This document shows, piece after piece, positions 10,901-18,202 of a stretch of 64,000 nt of DNA. This stretch comes from Verrucomicrobiota bacterium (lineage in GTDB: Bacteria > Verrucomicrobiota > Verrucomicrobiia > Limisphaerales > UBA1319), in NCBI GenBank assembly GCA_022709905.1, contig JAKLHY010000005.1:62001-126000 (forward strand), in the 5' to 3' direction. The translations under genes were made by a program, and so were the position numbers. Below the pieces are notes generated by a model. That model worked only from the letters and a program-made list of their open reading frames with translations. It did not search any database and was not told the DNA's origin. How positions within the stretch are numbered: position 1 is the stretch's first letter; each line of letters begins with the position of its first letter.

Positions 10901-12485
10901 AGGATCAATCCATGCCATTAGCCGCCAAAGCAACGGCAGCATTCTCGTGGCCGGAGACTTCAAGACTGTGGACTCGCAATGGTGTCCCGGACTGGCACGA
11001 TTGTTGCCTGACGGTACGCTCGATCCGGCCTTTGCCCCGGGCGCAGACTGGCCGACGAATGGCATGGTCTGGGCGCGATCTGTGTTGTCCCTGCAGGATC
11101 ATTCCATACTCGTCGCGGGCCAATTCAGCGCCGATCTCACTCTGGGCCAGCCTGGATTGGCTCGGCTGGATTCCTCGGGCAAGCTGGATCAGGCGTTTGG
11201 GCCCGTGTGTCAGCGCAGCGGCACGGTACGTGCCTTTGCCTTGGACAGCGAACAGCGGCTTCTTGTCGGTGGATCCTTTCATCGGGTGAATGATCTCAAT
11301 CGGCAAGCCATGATCCGTTTCGGTTCGGAGGGAACGTTCGATTCTGAATACCTTATGAACGGCGGTTTGCGAGGAGACACCTATGCCTTGGCAGTGCTGC
11401 CGAATGGGAAAGTCATGGCCGGAGGTTACTTTGCGCAAGCGGGCCCCTTAAGTGGAACCCCACGCGGCCTGGCCCTGTTGCACACCAATGGCATGAGCTT
11501 CGAGCCAACTGTGAACCTAATCCCCACAGGAACGCCCCCGGTGCTCAGTCTGACACAACCGGACGACAACCATTTGCTGATCGGCGGTTCATTCCGCTAT
11601 TCGGCTGTTGAGAACGTCCTCAGATTAACATTGGCTCCAGCGATCATGTCCGATACGACCTTCAATTCCCGCCTGGCAACAGGAGGCTATGTGCATGTTG
11701 TGACGCCGTTGATGGACGGCACTTTGCTTATCGGAGGTTCTTTTAAAACTCTCGCCCCCGAAAAATGGCAGGGCTTGATACGGGTCAATGGCAACGGCCT
11801 GCGCGACACCCATTTCGTCCCGCCCCTCAGCTCAACTGCAATTGTCAGGACCATCAGCCTGCAACCGGATGGGGGGATCTTGATTGGAGGCATTTTCACA
11901 ACGTTGAGCGATCCACCGCGCACGAACCTCGCGCGCCTGCTTCCCGATGGACAGCTCGATCTCACCTTTGATCCCGGTGGAGGAACCGATGGTCCTGTCA
12001 ACGCTATGGTGGTGCAATCCGATGGCGGCATCATGGTCGGCGGCGAGTTCACCCGCATCGCTGGCCGATGGTCGCCGGGGCTCTCCCGACTGTTGCTCGA
12101 TGGAACAACGGACGCACACCTAGCCCTCGGAACCGGCGCCTATGGCCATGTCCTCGCGCTCTTGCCGTTGGCAAACGAGAATCTGCTGGTAGGCGGGAAT
12201 TTCACGGCAATCGATGGTCGTCCGCGCAACGGTCTTGCCCGACTGCACCCCAAAGCCATGCAGGCGCCGCTAAGATTGCTGAACCCACAATATGATCAGG
12301 CATCCTTCCGCGTCAGCCTGGAAACACAAACCGGTCTCTTCTACATTCTCGAATATTGTGATTCCTTGGCTTCAGGACCGTGGTTTTCCTTGCCTCCTGT
12401 TGCCGGAACCGGCTCCTCCGTAGTCCTGATGGATCCCACACCGTCGATGACAGAACGGTTCTATCGGGTGCGAGTCAGTCATTGA
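4740..12485 (+). CDS. Giant LVIVD / Ig-like / delta-60 repeat protein, main part
   Basis: Continuation of the gene that begins at 3676; the first in-frame Met is at 4821 but homology starts at 4740. Domain order by base: LVIVD repeats (4740-5220); four tandem Ig-like domains with YQW and LTVL strands (5230-6220); a long LVIVD propeller block (6240-8490); one Ig-like domain (8500-8760); delta-60 repeats of the 'PDGKILVGGDF..LH.DGSLD' type (8770-9850); an Ig-like domain (9870-10130); a second long delta-60 block (10140-12260); and a short C-terminal domain ending FYRVRV, common on secreted Verrucomicrobiota proteins. It is probably an extracellular or surface display protein. No catalytic domain is visible. 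Joined length would be about 2,900 residues. Confidence 0.9.
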   Translation, partial: GIVYLGTEWGRLEILDVFDPVQPQSLGVLDVAGFSSDLALHLREPYVYFIHSRSGVYVINISDRLSPFRKAGFVITGSTSSLMYRNLFMKGPYGFLAGEGGGLHVVNLSDLSDPIRVGGDSKVYAISVQVQGRFAYVAASWQGFLIYDVINPANPVLTDHPWDQAVKTGCIAAFEASASGSLPLVYQWFHNQTPMAGATNPVLILTNVTDLQAGSYLVQASNSLGMTSSGKALLTVYHPVTIRDQPQSRTNLTGTAVSFTATAEGTGPFQYQWKKDGKNLPTATNNILTLDPVRWEDRGQYRVVVNNIFGSVMSDNATLTVLSPPIITKQPQSVERIQGSTAVFDVSATGTLPLAFQWLKNGTPIPETSLDTLEIVKVQPADGADYSVRVSNEYGSVTSSSATLSLRDSPPVLGSQSTNQSVAIGGTARFEVTPMGTPPFSYQWDKNGVPLLGETNAVLEIGNVQLSHEAEYRVAISNALGAVVSSPATLSILVQLVQDGSWRSVLPAGGAYSLWKSSDRLYVTLGPSGGLGVVETTPVGRLNPLGGLAVSIATNRVCVAGHYAYIANRASGLMLIDVENPAKPRVASSIDTPGTAMDVFILGTNAYVADGSAGLQIIDISDPLRPVPRGRMDTAGLATAVQVAGAYAYVADGLSGLVIIDVQDPWHPVRIGGIDTPGTAYDLAVADHYVYLADGSYGLQIIDVQEPTVPRIISNDRPGGIAGIAYRVQIDPENRIWIARGTQGIRVLNVRNPSNPISLGEFGIAGGAFDVWIEDGFVYVAAGTSGLQVWDARSKIPAVSVALLDTTTKVTVEDVRVLGDYAFLSVGKAGINILDIRNPAHPLSLASYRTRGEVIRITMDNSLLITAEGTHGIELIDIRDPLHPDLLGMINTPGDAQDVQGIGRFLYVADGRAGLQIIDISDPKNPVIAGNLKLGTSSLANTIWVSGQFAFVGGGIEKEVETRPGLTEVRTALFMVDIGNPRKPRLIDSLIEITDVYQIRDLQLLGERIFLSHYSGITAMDFIGKWPPLRVGGYRPVNDNMPSNLLFVSGKYAFLADAAAGVHVLRISPSGRLTHTGQFNTSGQAKAVQADGSRLYVAGSTAGIQIIDIQESAKPALLGELDTQDALDIDVNGDLIFVADGSAGLIIVDAHKPDQLTVVGQMAFPYETRDLFGQTNITFASAQSIQVVGPYAYVVDGIGINVVDISNPTRPVLIEFYGGTYSTSRRMSDVTVVGSKAYVASGANGLTILDGIPAPEGPPVFITQPAGRSAALNTTITLFAEAQGTTPLHYQWFFGPLPMPGETNAQITLFNLQPSHAGSYFLQVSNSMGSIVSDPAELRIMLGIPGTVDAALNSNVVGSVYALAAQDDGRMMIGGSFTRVGLTLRNRIARLHPNGSLDLTFGAIGNAPLPLAAQEVRALAIQPDGKILVGGDFVRFNNVACGRLVRIHPDGSLDPSFQLGTGADNRIRQIRLQPDGKILTSGWFTRFNDVSRPGIARLHPDGRLDTAFAPTISGSGVDTVAIQPDGRFVIAGSFTMANGQPRSSIARFNANGSLDSTYARSSSATLGWINHIHLDPLGRALVGGMFATIDGLSQSRIARLQTDGRADLSWRIPGGADNTVWTIAVDDAEGVLIGGDFHRVGGTTRHGLARLQSDGSVDAQFAAHSGANASVAAMEISQDGSIWIGGDFTTVEGVSSRGVARIFGLQAVPLPPTVSVQFSDQTAATGDRVRFDVKVRGMTPLTYQWLLDGKAIEGATGATLILTKAQPSQNGIYSLMVSNACGAVTSPVASLTVTSPPARVWQLDDSWAPALWADGWVDSTLAQPDGKIVIAGSFTHLNNTLRLRVARLLSDGKIDPQFDTRQGPDAPVRALAMQSDGKILVGGYFTRLNSQVRRSVARLNAHGTLDESFDPGLSTDVGVETVAAAPDGMIWVGGFFHTFSQARRPGIARLHPDGTLDANFEPALSSGSSFTQVQSLSDGRVFAMGYYAASSQFFTNGLLGIAPNGDLDLHIPTTGVPSAFQAMDDGSLLVAGTTIKRFYPSGISDPLFHEATCSGSIHAISRQSNGSILVAGDFKTVDSQWCPGLARLLPDGTLDPAFAPGADWPTNGMVWARSVLSLQDHSILVAGQFSADLTLGQPGLARLDSSGKLDQAFGPVCQRSGTVRAFALDSEQRLLVGGSFHRVNDLNRQAMIRFGSEGTFDSEYLMNGGLRGDTYALAVLPNGKVMAGGYFAQAGPLSGTPRGLALLHTNGMSFEPTVNLIPTGTPPVLSLTQPDDNHLLIGGSFRYSAVENVLRLTLAPAIMSDTTFNSRLATGGYVHVVTPLMDGTLLIGGSFKTLAPEKWQGLIRVNGNGLRDTHFVPPLSSTAIVRTISLQPDGGILIGGIFTTLSDPPRTNLARLLPDGQLDLTFDPGGGTDGPVNAMVVQSDGGIMVGGEFTRIAGRWSPGLSRLLLDGTTDAHLALGTGAYGHVLALLPLANENLLVGGNFTAIDGRPRNGLARLHPKAMQAPLRLLNPQYDQASFRVSLETQTGLFYILEYCDSLASGPWFSLPPVAGTGSSVVLMDPTPSMTERFYRVRVSH

Positions 12486-12608
12486 AGAAAGCGCGCGATT
12501 TGCCCATTTCATCCGTGCCGGAGGTAGTGTATATTTGGACGTTCGAACCACGGCAAACCTGGCTGATATATGTCTTTGATAGCGTAGCATGTGGGACACG
12601 CAAGCAGA

Positions 12609-13055
12609 ATGAAATTTGGCATAATCCTAAGTGTGAGCTTCTGTTTGTTGTTGGCAGGCTGCACGCCATCTCAGCCGCCTGAAACCGGCGCCGCACCGAA
12701 ACCTCAAAAAGCCAAGGCCGATCACAAACAACTCCTCCGGGCCATCGGCAATATTCATTCTTACCTGATTGATTTGGACGGAAAACTGAGGCTCAGCAAC
12801 GCCCAAACCTGGAGCCAGGATGCGCCCGCCGCGCAGTACGCCTTGGGCAACATCCGACTCGAACTCGGCCTGTTAAAGGCGGGTCCGGTTAACGCCGCGA
12901 AATTGGACTCTTTACTCTCTGACCTCGAGGGACGTCTGAAGGGAGCGAGTCTGGATAACTGGCACGAGAACGCCTCCGCGGCGCGGCACATTGTGGGAAA
13001 CATACAAATTGAGCTTCAGACGCTGAGATATCGCATTGACGGCCCGCACCACTGA
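12609..13055 (+). CDS. Small lipoprotein with internal duplication
   Basis: Putative outer-membrane lipoprotein of about 148 residues. Translation probably starts at 12609 (MKFGIILSV), because this puts a compact signal peptide directly before the lipobox LLAGC. An in-frame start 18 bases upstream exists but adds nothing. After a Pro/Lys-rich linker there are two related segments, APAAQYALGNIRLEL and ASAARHIVGNIQIEL, suggesting a duplicated helical unit. No known domain is recognised. It lies about 120 bases downstream of the giant repeat gene, so co-transcription is possible. Confidence 0.75.
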   Translation: MKFGIILSVSFCLLLAGCTPSQPPETGAAPKPQKAKADHKQLLRAIGNIHSYLIDLDGKLRLSNAQTWSQDAPAAQYALGNIRLELGLLKAGPVNAAKLDSLLSDLEGRLKGASLDNWHENASAARHIVGNIQIELQTLRYRIDGPHH

Positions 13056-13332
13056 AAACCTGTTTGAGCGCGGTATCTTCATGTCGGATCCTGCCATCAA
13101 CCAAGAGTTTGACATTTCAATGCAGGATTCTAGTGTTGACGTGAACCTTTCCAGGGAAGCTTATGAGCGCGTATCACGCAGTGAAGGAGCGGAAGTCTGT
13201 TCTTTCATCCATTCCCCAAGGCCCCATTCTCGCTGTGAACGGGAAGGTTCACCGCCGTCGCATCGCGTCTTTTCCGGCGGTGGTCTGGGCTCCCGGCAAT
13301 CACCGGAGCAGTGAGCAATCCACCAACCAACC

Positions 13333-13340
13333 AAAGGAGG
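13333..13340 (+). promoter_or_regulatory. Strong ribosome binding site
   Basis: AAAGGAGG lies five bases before the ATG at 13346, a near-perfect Shine-Dalgarno sequence. It is much stronger than those of neighbouring genes and decides the start of the tandem LamG gene. Confidence 0.8.
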
Positions 13341-13345
13341 TTACT

Positions 13346-15892
13346 ATGGCAACTCGCAGTGTGCGCTTCGCAAGACGAAGCTTCTTAACGGCCGCAATAA
13401 TGTCCTGGACACTTGCCGCGTCAGCAGCGACTGCCCTCGTCGATTTTGCGTTTGACGAGGGTGCGGGCACAAAAGTGACCGACAGCATCAACAGTCTGGT
13501 CGGCGTGCCAGGCAACTCCTCCAATCCGCCCACTTTTGTCCTTGATTCACCCTCCGGCAGGCCCGGGGATACGGCGATGCAGTTTGCCGAAGGCCAGTAT
13601 ATGACCGTGGAAGATCCCGATACCCGAGTGCAGTTTGACACCAACAATCCTTCCTTTACCCTGCAGGCCTGGATCAAGTTCGATGGCAACCCGGCCGGGC
13701 GTATGGTTTTTTTCTACAGCGGCGGTCCGGGCGGGGCCGTTTCCTTTTCGGTCAACTCGGATCGGACGGTTTTCGTGACGACTCTGGCCATTGCCGATGT
13801 CTCGTCCCAGGCGGCCATTCCAGATGACGGCAAGTGGCATCACATCGCTGTCGTCCACGAGAACGGTCTGGAAATCAGGTTTTATGTGGACGGCGTTTTG
13901 GGGGACACGGTTCCTTACACCGGCGGGGTTCACTTTAATCGGACCCAGAAACTGTTCAGCATTGGCTCGGAATGGAATGGGGCTCTCCAATTCACGGGCC
14001 TGGTGGATCGGCTGAAGGTTTCGAGCGGAATTCTCACGCCGGACCAGCTCGATTCCCAGGCGGCGACGCCTGTGGGACTCGTTGATTTTGAGTTCGACGA
14101 GGGCAGCGGCACCAAAGTCACCGATAGCATTAACAGCCTGGTGGGAGTTCCGGGTAATCCGGCCAATCCCCCGACATTCCTCGCCGAGGCGCCATCGGGC
14201 CAGGCCGGGGACACGGCAATCCAATTTGAGTCAGGCCAATACTTAACCGTGGAAGATCCCGATACCCGAGTGCAGTTTGATAAAAACAATCCTTCCTTCA
14301 CGCTGCAAGCCTGGGTCAAGTTTGACGGGTATCCCGCGGGTCGCATGGTGTTTTTCTATAGTGGCGGCCCGGGCGGCGCGGTATCCTTTTCGGTCAACAC
14401 CGACCGGACGGTCTTCGTGACGACTCTGGCGATCGCGGATGTGTCGTCGCAGGCGGCGATTCCGGATGATGGCCAATGGCATCATATTGCCGTGGTTCAC
14501 GAGAACGGATTGGAAATCAGGTTTTATGTCGATGGCGTTCTCGGGGATACGGTGCCTTACACCGGCGGGGTTCACTTTAATCGGACCCAGAAACTGTTCA
14601 GCATTGGCGGGGAGTGGAATGGAGCTCTGCAATATGTCGGCGGTGTGGATCGGCTGAAAATCTCCAGTGGGATAATCTCGGCGGAGCAGTTGGATTACAA
14701 AAAGGTGCCGCCGGTTGGGACCGCGGGGCTGACCATGGGGCGCCCGAGCGTTTCGCCGTTTGGTTTCAGCATGGGCGTGACCGACGTTGGAGGAAGCGTC
14801 GCCGATACCAACACGATCGTTCTGACCTTCAACGGGGAGACCGTGAGCCCCACCGCTGTGACCAAGAGTGGAGCCACCACGACCATCAGTTACAGCGTCC
14901 CTAACCCTCCCCTCCCATCAGGTTCTACCAACACGGCTAGCATGACCATCAAAGACAATAAAGGCGTCTCTTATTCGAACAGCGCCACTTTCGTTGTGGC
15001 TACCTATGGCACGCTGCCCGCCAGCGCCGCGTTACCGGGCGATTACGTCGACAAGAGCAAGAAAGGCTTTAAGATCAAAACCTACCAGATCGAGGCAGGC
15101 GATCAGACAGGCACTATCGCTTATAACGAGGACCTGCTGGCCGGCAACCTCGGACCCAACATCGCGAACCTCAGCGATGCCGGTGGCGTGGACAGCAAGG
15201 ATTACTTCACTTGGCCGGGGGTCATCAACCTGGATACGACTCCGACCGCTCAGAACGGGTATTTCAACGATCCGGACTACACCGCCAGCACGTTCCCTGG
15301 AATTCCCGGAACTACGGATTCGATCGAAAACTTCGCGGAAGAGATCGTGGCCGCGCTCGAATTTCCGACCTCGGGAATGTATACCATGGTCGTGAACACC
15401 GACTGGACCGGATTCCCGAATGAGAGCGACGGATTCCAAGTTCGGGCGGGCGCGGACCCGCTAAATCCAGCCTCGAGTGTCATCCTGGGTTTCTTTGACG
15501 CCCTTGCACCCGCGGGTCCGGAGCGTGGCGTTGCCAATTCCCCCTTCCTGGTTTATGTGCCCAAGGCGGGAATCTACCCGTTCCGGTTGTTGTACTTCCA
15601 AACCGTCGGAACCGCGAATCTCGAGTGGTTTACGTCTGATGCCGACGGTGTGCGCGCGTTGATCAATGATAGTGTCAGCCCCAGGGCCATTGCAGCCTAC
15701 TATCAATGGACAACGCCACCCGCAGCGCCCACACTGGCAATCGAGCGCGCCGCCTCCGGAATCACCCTCACCTTCACCGGAACACTCCAGGTCAGCGATG
15801 CCGTGACCGGCGCCTGGACTGACCTGCCCGGCGCCAGCCCGATGACCATCACAGCCACCGGGGCTGCGAAGTTTTATCGAGCCAAACAATAG
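13346..15892 (+). CDS. Tandem LamG-domain secreted protein
   Basis: Start at 13346 is set by a strong ribosome site (AAAGGAGG at 13333-13340); the open frame upstream lacks protein character. The N-terminus has a twin-arginine-like signal (RFARRSFLTAA) followed by a hydrophobic core and an AxA site. Two LamG domains follow at about residues 30-235 and 245-445. They are near-duplicates with a 642-base period, including identical stretches such as 13913-13966 and 14555-14608. Then come an Ig-like region, a further beta-rich domain (from about base 15040), and a C-terminal SDAVTGAWTDLPGA...KFYRAK module typical of secreted Verrucomicrobiota proteins. It is likely an extracellular carbohydrate- or protein-binding protein. 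Confidence 0.88.
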   Translation: MATRSVRFARRSFLTAAIMSWTLAASAATALVDFAFDEGAGTKVTDSINSLVGVPGNSSNPPTFVLDSPSGRPGDTAMQFAEGQYMTVEDPDTRVQFDTNNPSFTLQAWIKFDGNPAGRMVFFYSGGPGGAVSFSVNSDRTVFVTTLAIADVSSQAAIPDDGKWHHIAVVHENGLEIRFYVDGVLGDTVPYTGGVHFNRTQKLFSIGSEWNGALQFTGLVDRLKVSSGILTPDQLDSQAATPVGLVDFEFDEGSGTKVTDSINSLVGVPGNPANPPTFLAEAPSGQAGDTAIQFESGQYLTVEDPDTRVQFDKNNPSFTLQAWVKFDGYPAGRMVFFYSGGPGGAVSFSVNTDRTVFVTTLAIADVSSQAAIPDDGQWHHIAVVHENGLEIRFYVDGVLGDTVPYTGGVHFNRTQKLFSIGGEWNGALQYVGGVDRLKISSGIISAEQLDYKKVPPVGTAGLTMGRPSVSPFGFSMGVTDVGGSVADTNTIVLTFNGETVSPTAVTKSGATTTISYSVPNPPLPSGSTNTASMTIKDNKGVSYSNSATFVVATYGTLPASAALPGDYVDKSKKGFKIKTYQIEAGDQTGTIAYNEDLLAGNLGPNIANLSDAGGVDSKDYFTWPGVINLDTTPTAQNGYFNDPDYTASTFPGIPGTTDSIENFAEEIVAALEFPTSGMYTMVVNTDWTGFPNESDGFQVRAGADPLNPASSVILGFFDALAPAGPERGVANSPFLVYVPKAGIYPFRLLYFQTVGTANLEWFTSDADGVRALINDSVSPRAIAAYYQWTTPPAAPTLAIERAASGITLTFTGTLQVSDAVTGAWTDLPGASPMTITATGAAKFYRAKQ

Positions 15893-16135
15893 CACGTCCG
15901 AAGACGCCAGGATTTGGCTTGACGACCTGTAGCACAGGATCCGGGGCACATGGCCTGCTGTCGATTGCGGGCTGTGTGCCTTTCCGCGGTCGCGGGTTTG
16001 CGATTGGTTCCGCGTTCCGCCCCCCCCGCAGTGCTATACTGCGCGCACGGTTCAAAGAGGTTCAAGCATCCGGAACTTCGTTCAACATGATTTGCATTTC
16101 GCCTGGGAACCCTTACAATCGTCGCCATTCATCTT

Positions 16136-16972
16136 ATGATCGAACTCAAGGATTATGGCGTCGCAGTCGGAAGTGGCGGTCCGGACTGTGGAAACCCAAT
16201 TGTTCGTTCCCTGGGTAATGTGGCGGGACCGATCCTGCGCCGATTGCTGGTCATCGGGTTCGTCATTTTTCCAAACTTGATGGGCTTAGGCGTGCATGCA
16301 TCCGATCCAGCCAGGGAAAGCGCGGTCAATCTGGACGCGGATCCGCACCTGGTTGGGTGGTGGAAGTTCGATGAAACAACCGGCAGCACGGCGGCGGATT
16401 CAGCCAAACCAGCTCATCCCGCCACCCTCGAAGGGGGAGTGACGTTCGACTCGCGTTCCATGAAGGGACGCCTCGGCAAAGCCATTCAACTCGAGGGCAA
16501 CAACGATGGCATCCGGGTTAAGGGTTTCAAGGGCGTCACCGGTTCGGGCCCGCGAACCGTTGCGGTATGGGTCAAGACCAAGGAGACCTCGGGAGATTTG
16601 ATCACCTGGGGGACAAACGAGGCGGGGAAGATGTTTGTCTTCGGTCACATCCGAGGGCGGATTGGGGTTACCCCAAAAGGCGGGTATCTTTACATGAATG
16701 CCGATATCAATGACGATAAGTGGCACCATGTTGCGATCGTGATTCAGGAAGGCTCGCCGCCGAACCTTCACGATCACGCCCAGCTCTTCCTGGACGGCAA
16801 ACCGATTGAACCCGACGGGATTGGGCTGCTGGACATGTTACCCTTCGAAACCGGTGATCAACAGGACGTGAATATCGGCCCGCATTTCAAAGGCGCCCTG
16901 GACGACCTGCGAATTTATGATCGGGCTCTCACGCCGGATGAAGTCCAAACGTTGGCGGCTCTGGCACAATAA
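16136..16972 (+). CDS. LamG-like (concanavalin) domain protein
   Basis: A secreted 278-residue protein. A hydrophobic segment (LLVIGFVIFPNLMGLGVHAS) near residues 38-57 acts as signal peptide, so the true start may be an in-frame GTG near 16219. From about residue 72 it is a single LamG-like domain: GWWKFDETTGSTAADS opening strand, KWHHVAIVI central strand, and LDDLRIYDRALTPDEV at the end, the usual family signature. It lies 40 bases upstream of the Tat-exported AKR-fold gene and probably forms an operon with it and the cytochrome that follows. Confidence 0.85.
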   Translation: MIELKDYGVAVGSGGPDCGNPIVRSLGNVAGPILRRLLVIGFVIFPNLMGLGVHASDPARESAVNLDADPHLVGWWKFDETTGSTAADSAKPAHPATLEGGVTFDSRSMKGRLGKAIQLEGNNDGIRVKGFKGVTGSGPRTVAVWVKTKETSGDLITWGTNEAGKMFVFGHIRGRIGVTPKGGYLYMNADINDDKWHHVAIVIQEGSPPNLHDHAQLFLDGKPIEPDGIGLLDMLPFETGDQQDVNIGPHFKGALDDLRIYDRALTPDEVQTLAALAQ

Positions 16973-17012
16973 CAGACAATCAACTCAAACCTGAACCTCA
17001 GAAAAGAGCATT

Positions 17013-18032
17013 ATGAAGCATCCCTTAGTCTCACGCCGCGATTTTGTTCGCGACACCGCGTTGGCGGCCGCCGGTGCGGCCGTTGGTTTGAGCGGCTTGG
17101 GCGCATCGAGCGCCTTCGGGGCCACGTCGGCACAGCCGGTCGACACCTCGAAGATTCTCAATTACAATCCGAACATGGAATATCGCCGGCAGGGCAAGAC
17201 CGGCTTGATGGTCTCGGCCGTTTGTCTGGGGGGCCATTCCCCCAATAACGACCAGGAACGCTCGGAGGTGATCAGCCGATGCATTGACGTTGGGATTAAC
17301 TACATCGACGCCTGCTGGGATAACGAAGTCAAGCGCGATGCCAAGGCGCTCAAGGGCCGCCGCGACAAAATGTACCTCGCCCTGTCCCATGGCGCCAAGG
17401 AGGTGCGCAACGAGGAATATCGGACCGCCAGGAAACTGATCGGTTCACTGGATGAACTGCTGCGGGATTCTCAGCAGGAATACACGGATCTCTGGCGCAT
17501 TACCTGCATGGAACCCGGCGGACGCCATACCTTTGACACCGCCAGCGAGATTATCACCGCCCTCGAACAGGCCAAGAAGGCTGGCAAAGCCCGCCACATC
17601 GGTTTCTCGACGCATGATCGACGGTGGATCAAGTTCATGATCGAGTATTTTCCCCAGATCGATGTCGTCTGCTTTCCGTTCACGACCATGAGCAAGGCCG
17701 CCCCCAAGGACAGTGTATTCGAGGCCTTGAAGCAGCGCGATGTCGGCGCGTTTGGCATCAAACCCTTTGCAGCGGGAACCCTGTTCACCGGAAATCGGGA
17801 GGAGGATTTGAAAAAAGCGCGGCTGGCCCTGCGTTACATCCTTGCCACAAACACTGTCATTCCCATCCCGGGACTTCACACCGTGGAACAGGTGGACAAC
17901 GCTGCCAAGGCCATCCAGGAACGGCGCGAACTGGATATCAAGGAACGCGCTGAACTCGATCAACTCAACACCCGGATGATGGCCAGTCTGCCGGACCATT
18001 ACCAATGGTTGAAACAATGGGAATGCGTCTAA
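17013..18032 (+). CDS. Tat-exported aldo/keto reductase-fold protein with degenerate active site
   Basis: An aldo/keto reductase TIM barrel of 339 residues with a twin-arginine signal (SRRDFVRDTALAAAGAAVG). Family features are the N-terminal EYRRQGKTGLMVSAVCLGG, GINYIDA, ARHIGFSTHD and IPIPGLHTVEQVDNA. The canonical tetrad is Asp-Tyr-Lys-His. Only the Asp in YIDA is clearly kept: the expected Tyr region reads CWDNEVKR, the Lys strand reads YLALSHG, and the His strand reads DLWRITC. It may therefore be a non-canonical or inactive member. The last codons overlap an open frame of the downstream cytochrome gene, implying co-transcription. Periplasmic location is inferred from the signal. Confidence 0.88.
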   Translation: MKHPLVSRRDFVRDTALAAAGAAVGLSGLGASSAFGATSAQPVDTSKILNYNPNMEYRRQGKTGLMVSAVCLGGHSPNNDQERSEVISRCIDVGINYIDACWDNEVKRDAKALKGRRDKMYLALSHGAKEVRNEEYRTARKLIGSLDELLRDSQQEYTDLWRITCMEPGGRHTFDTASEIITALEQAKKAGKARHIGFSTHDRRWIKFMIEYFPQIDVVCFPFTTMSKAAPKDSVFEALKQRDVGAFGIKPFAAGTLFTGNREEDLKKARLALRYILATNTVIPIPGLHTVEQVDNAAKAIQERRELDIKERAELDQLNTRMMASLPDHYQWLKQWECV

Positions 18033-18202
18033 GAGCCTGTTTAAAATTTACCAGGAGTGCTGGGGCGAGGGATTCTGGCCGGGGACAAGGCGGCGAGGTC
18101 CAAGCATCTCCGAACTGGGCTGTGAGGGCCGAGCCAACGCCGGCCCCGGGCGAGTCTCGATGCGAAGTCTACATCTCGGTCCTCCCCTCCTCTTTAAGAA
18201 CC

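Noticed and set aside
13109..13137. Promoter upstream of the tandem LamG gene
   Set aside because: A perfect TTGACA occurs at 13109-13114, but the -10 candidates (TAGTGT) are poor and nothing else supports it.
18005..18202. Upstream extension of the cytochrome c gene
   Set aside because: The leader before the lipoprotein signal is Arg/Gly/Pro-rich and overlaps the AKR stop region; a signal peptide should be near the start, so the GTG at 18203 is favoured.
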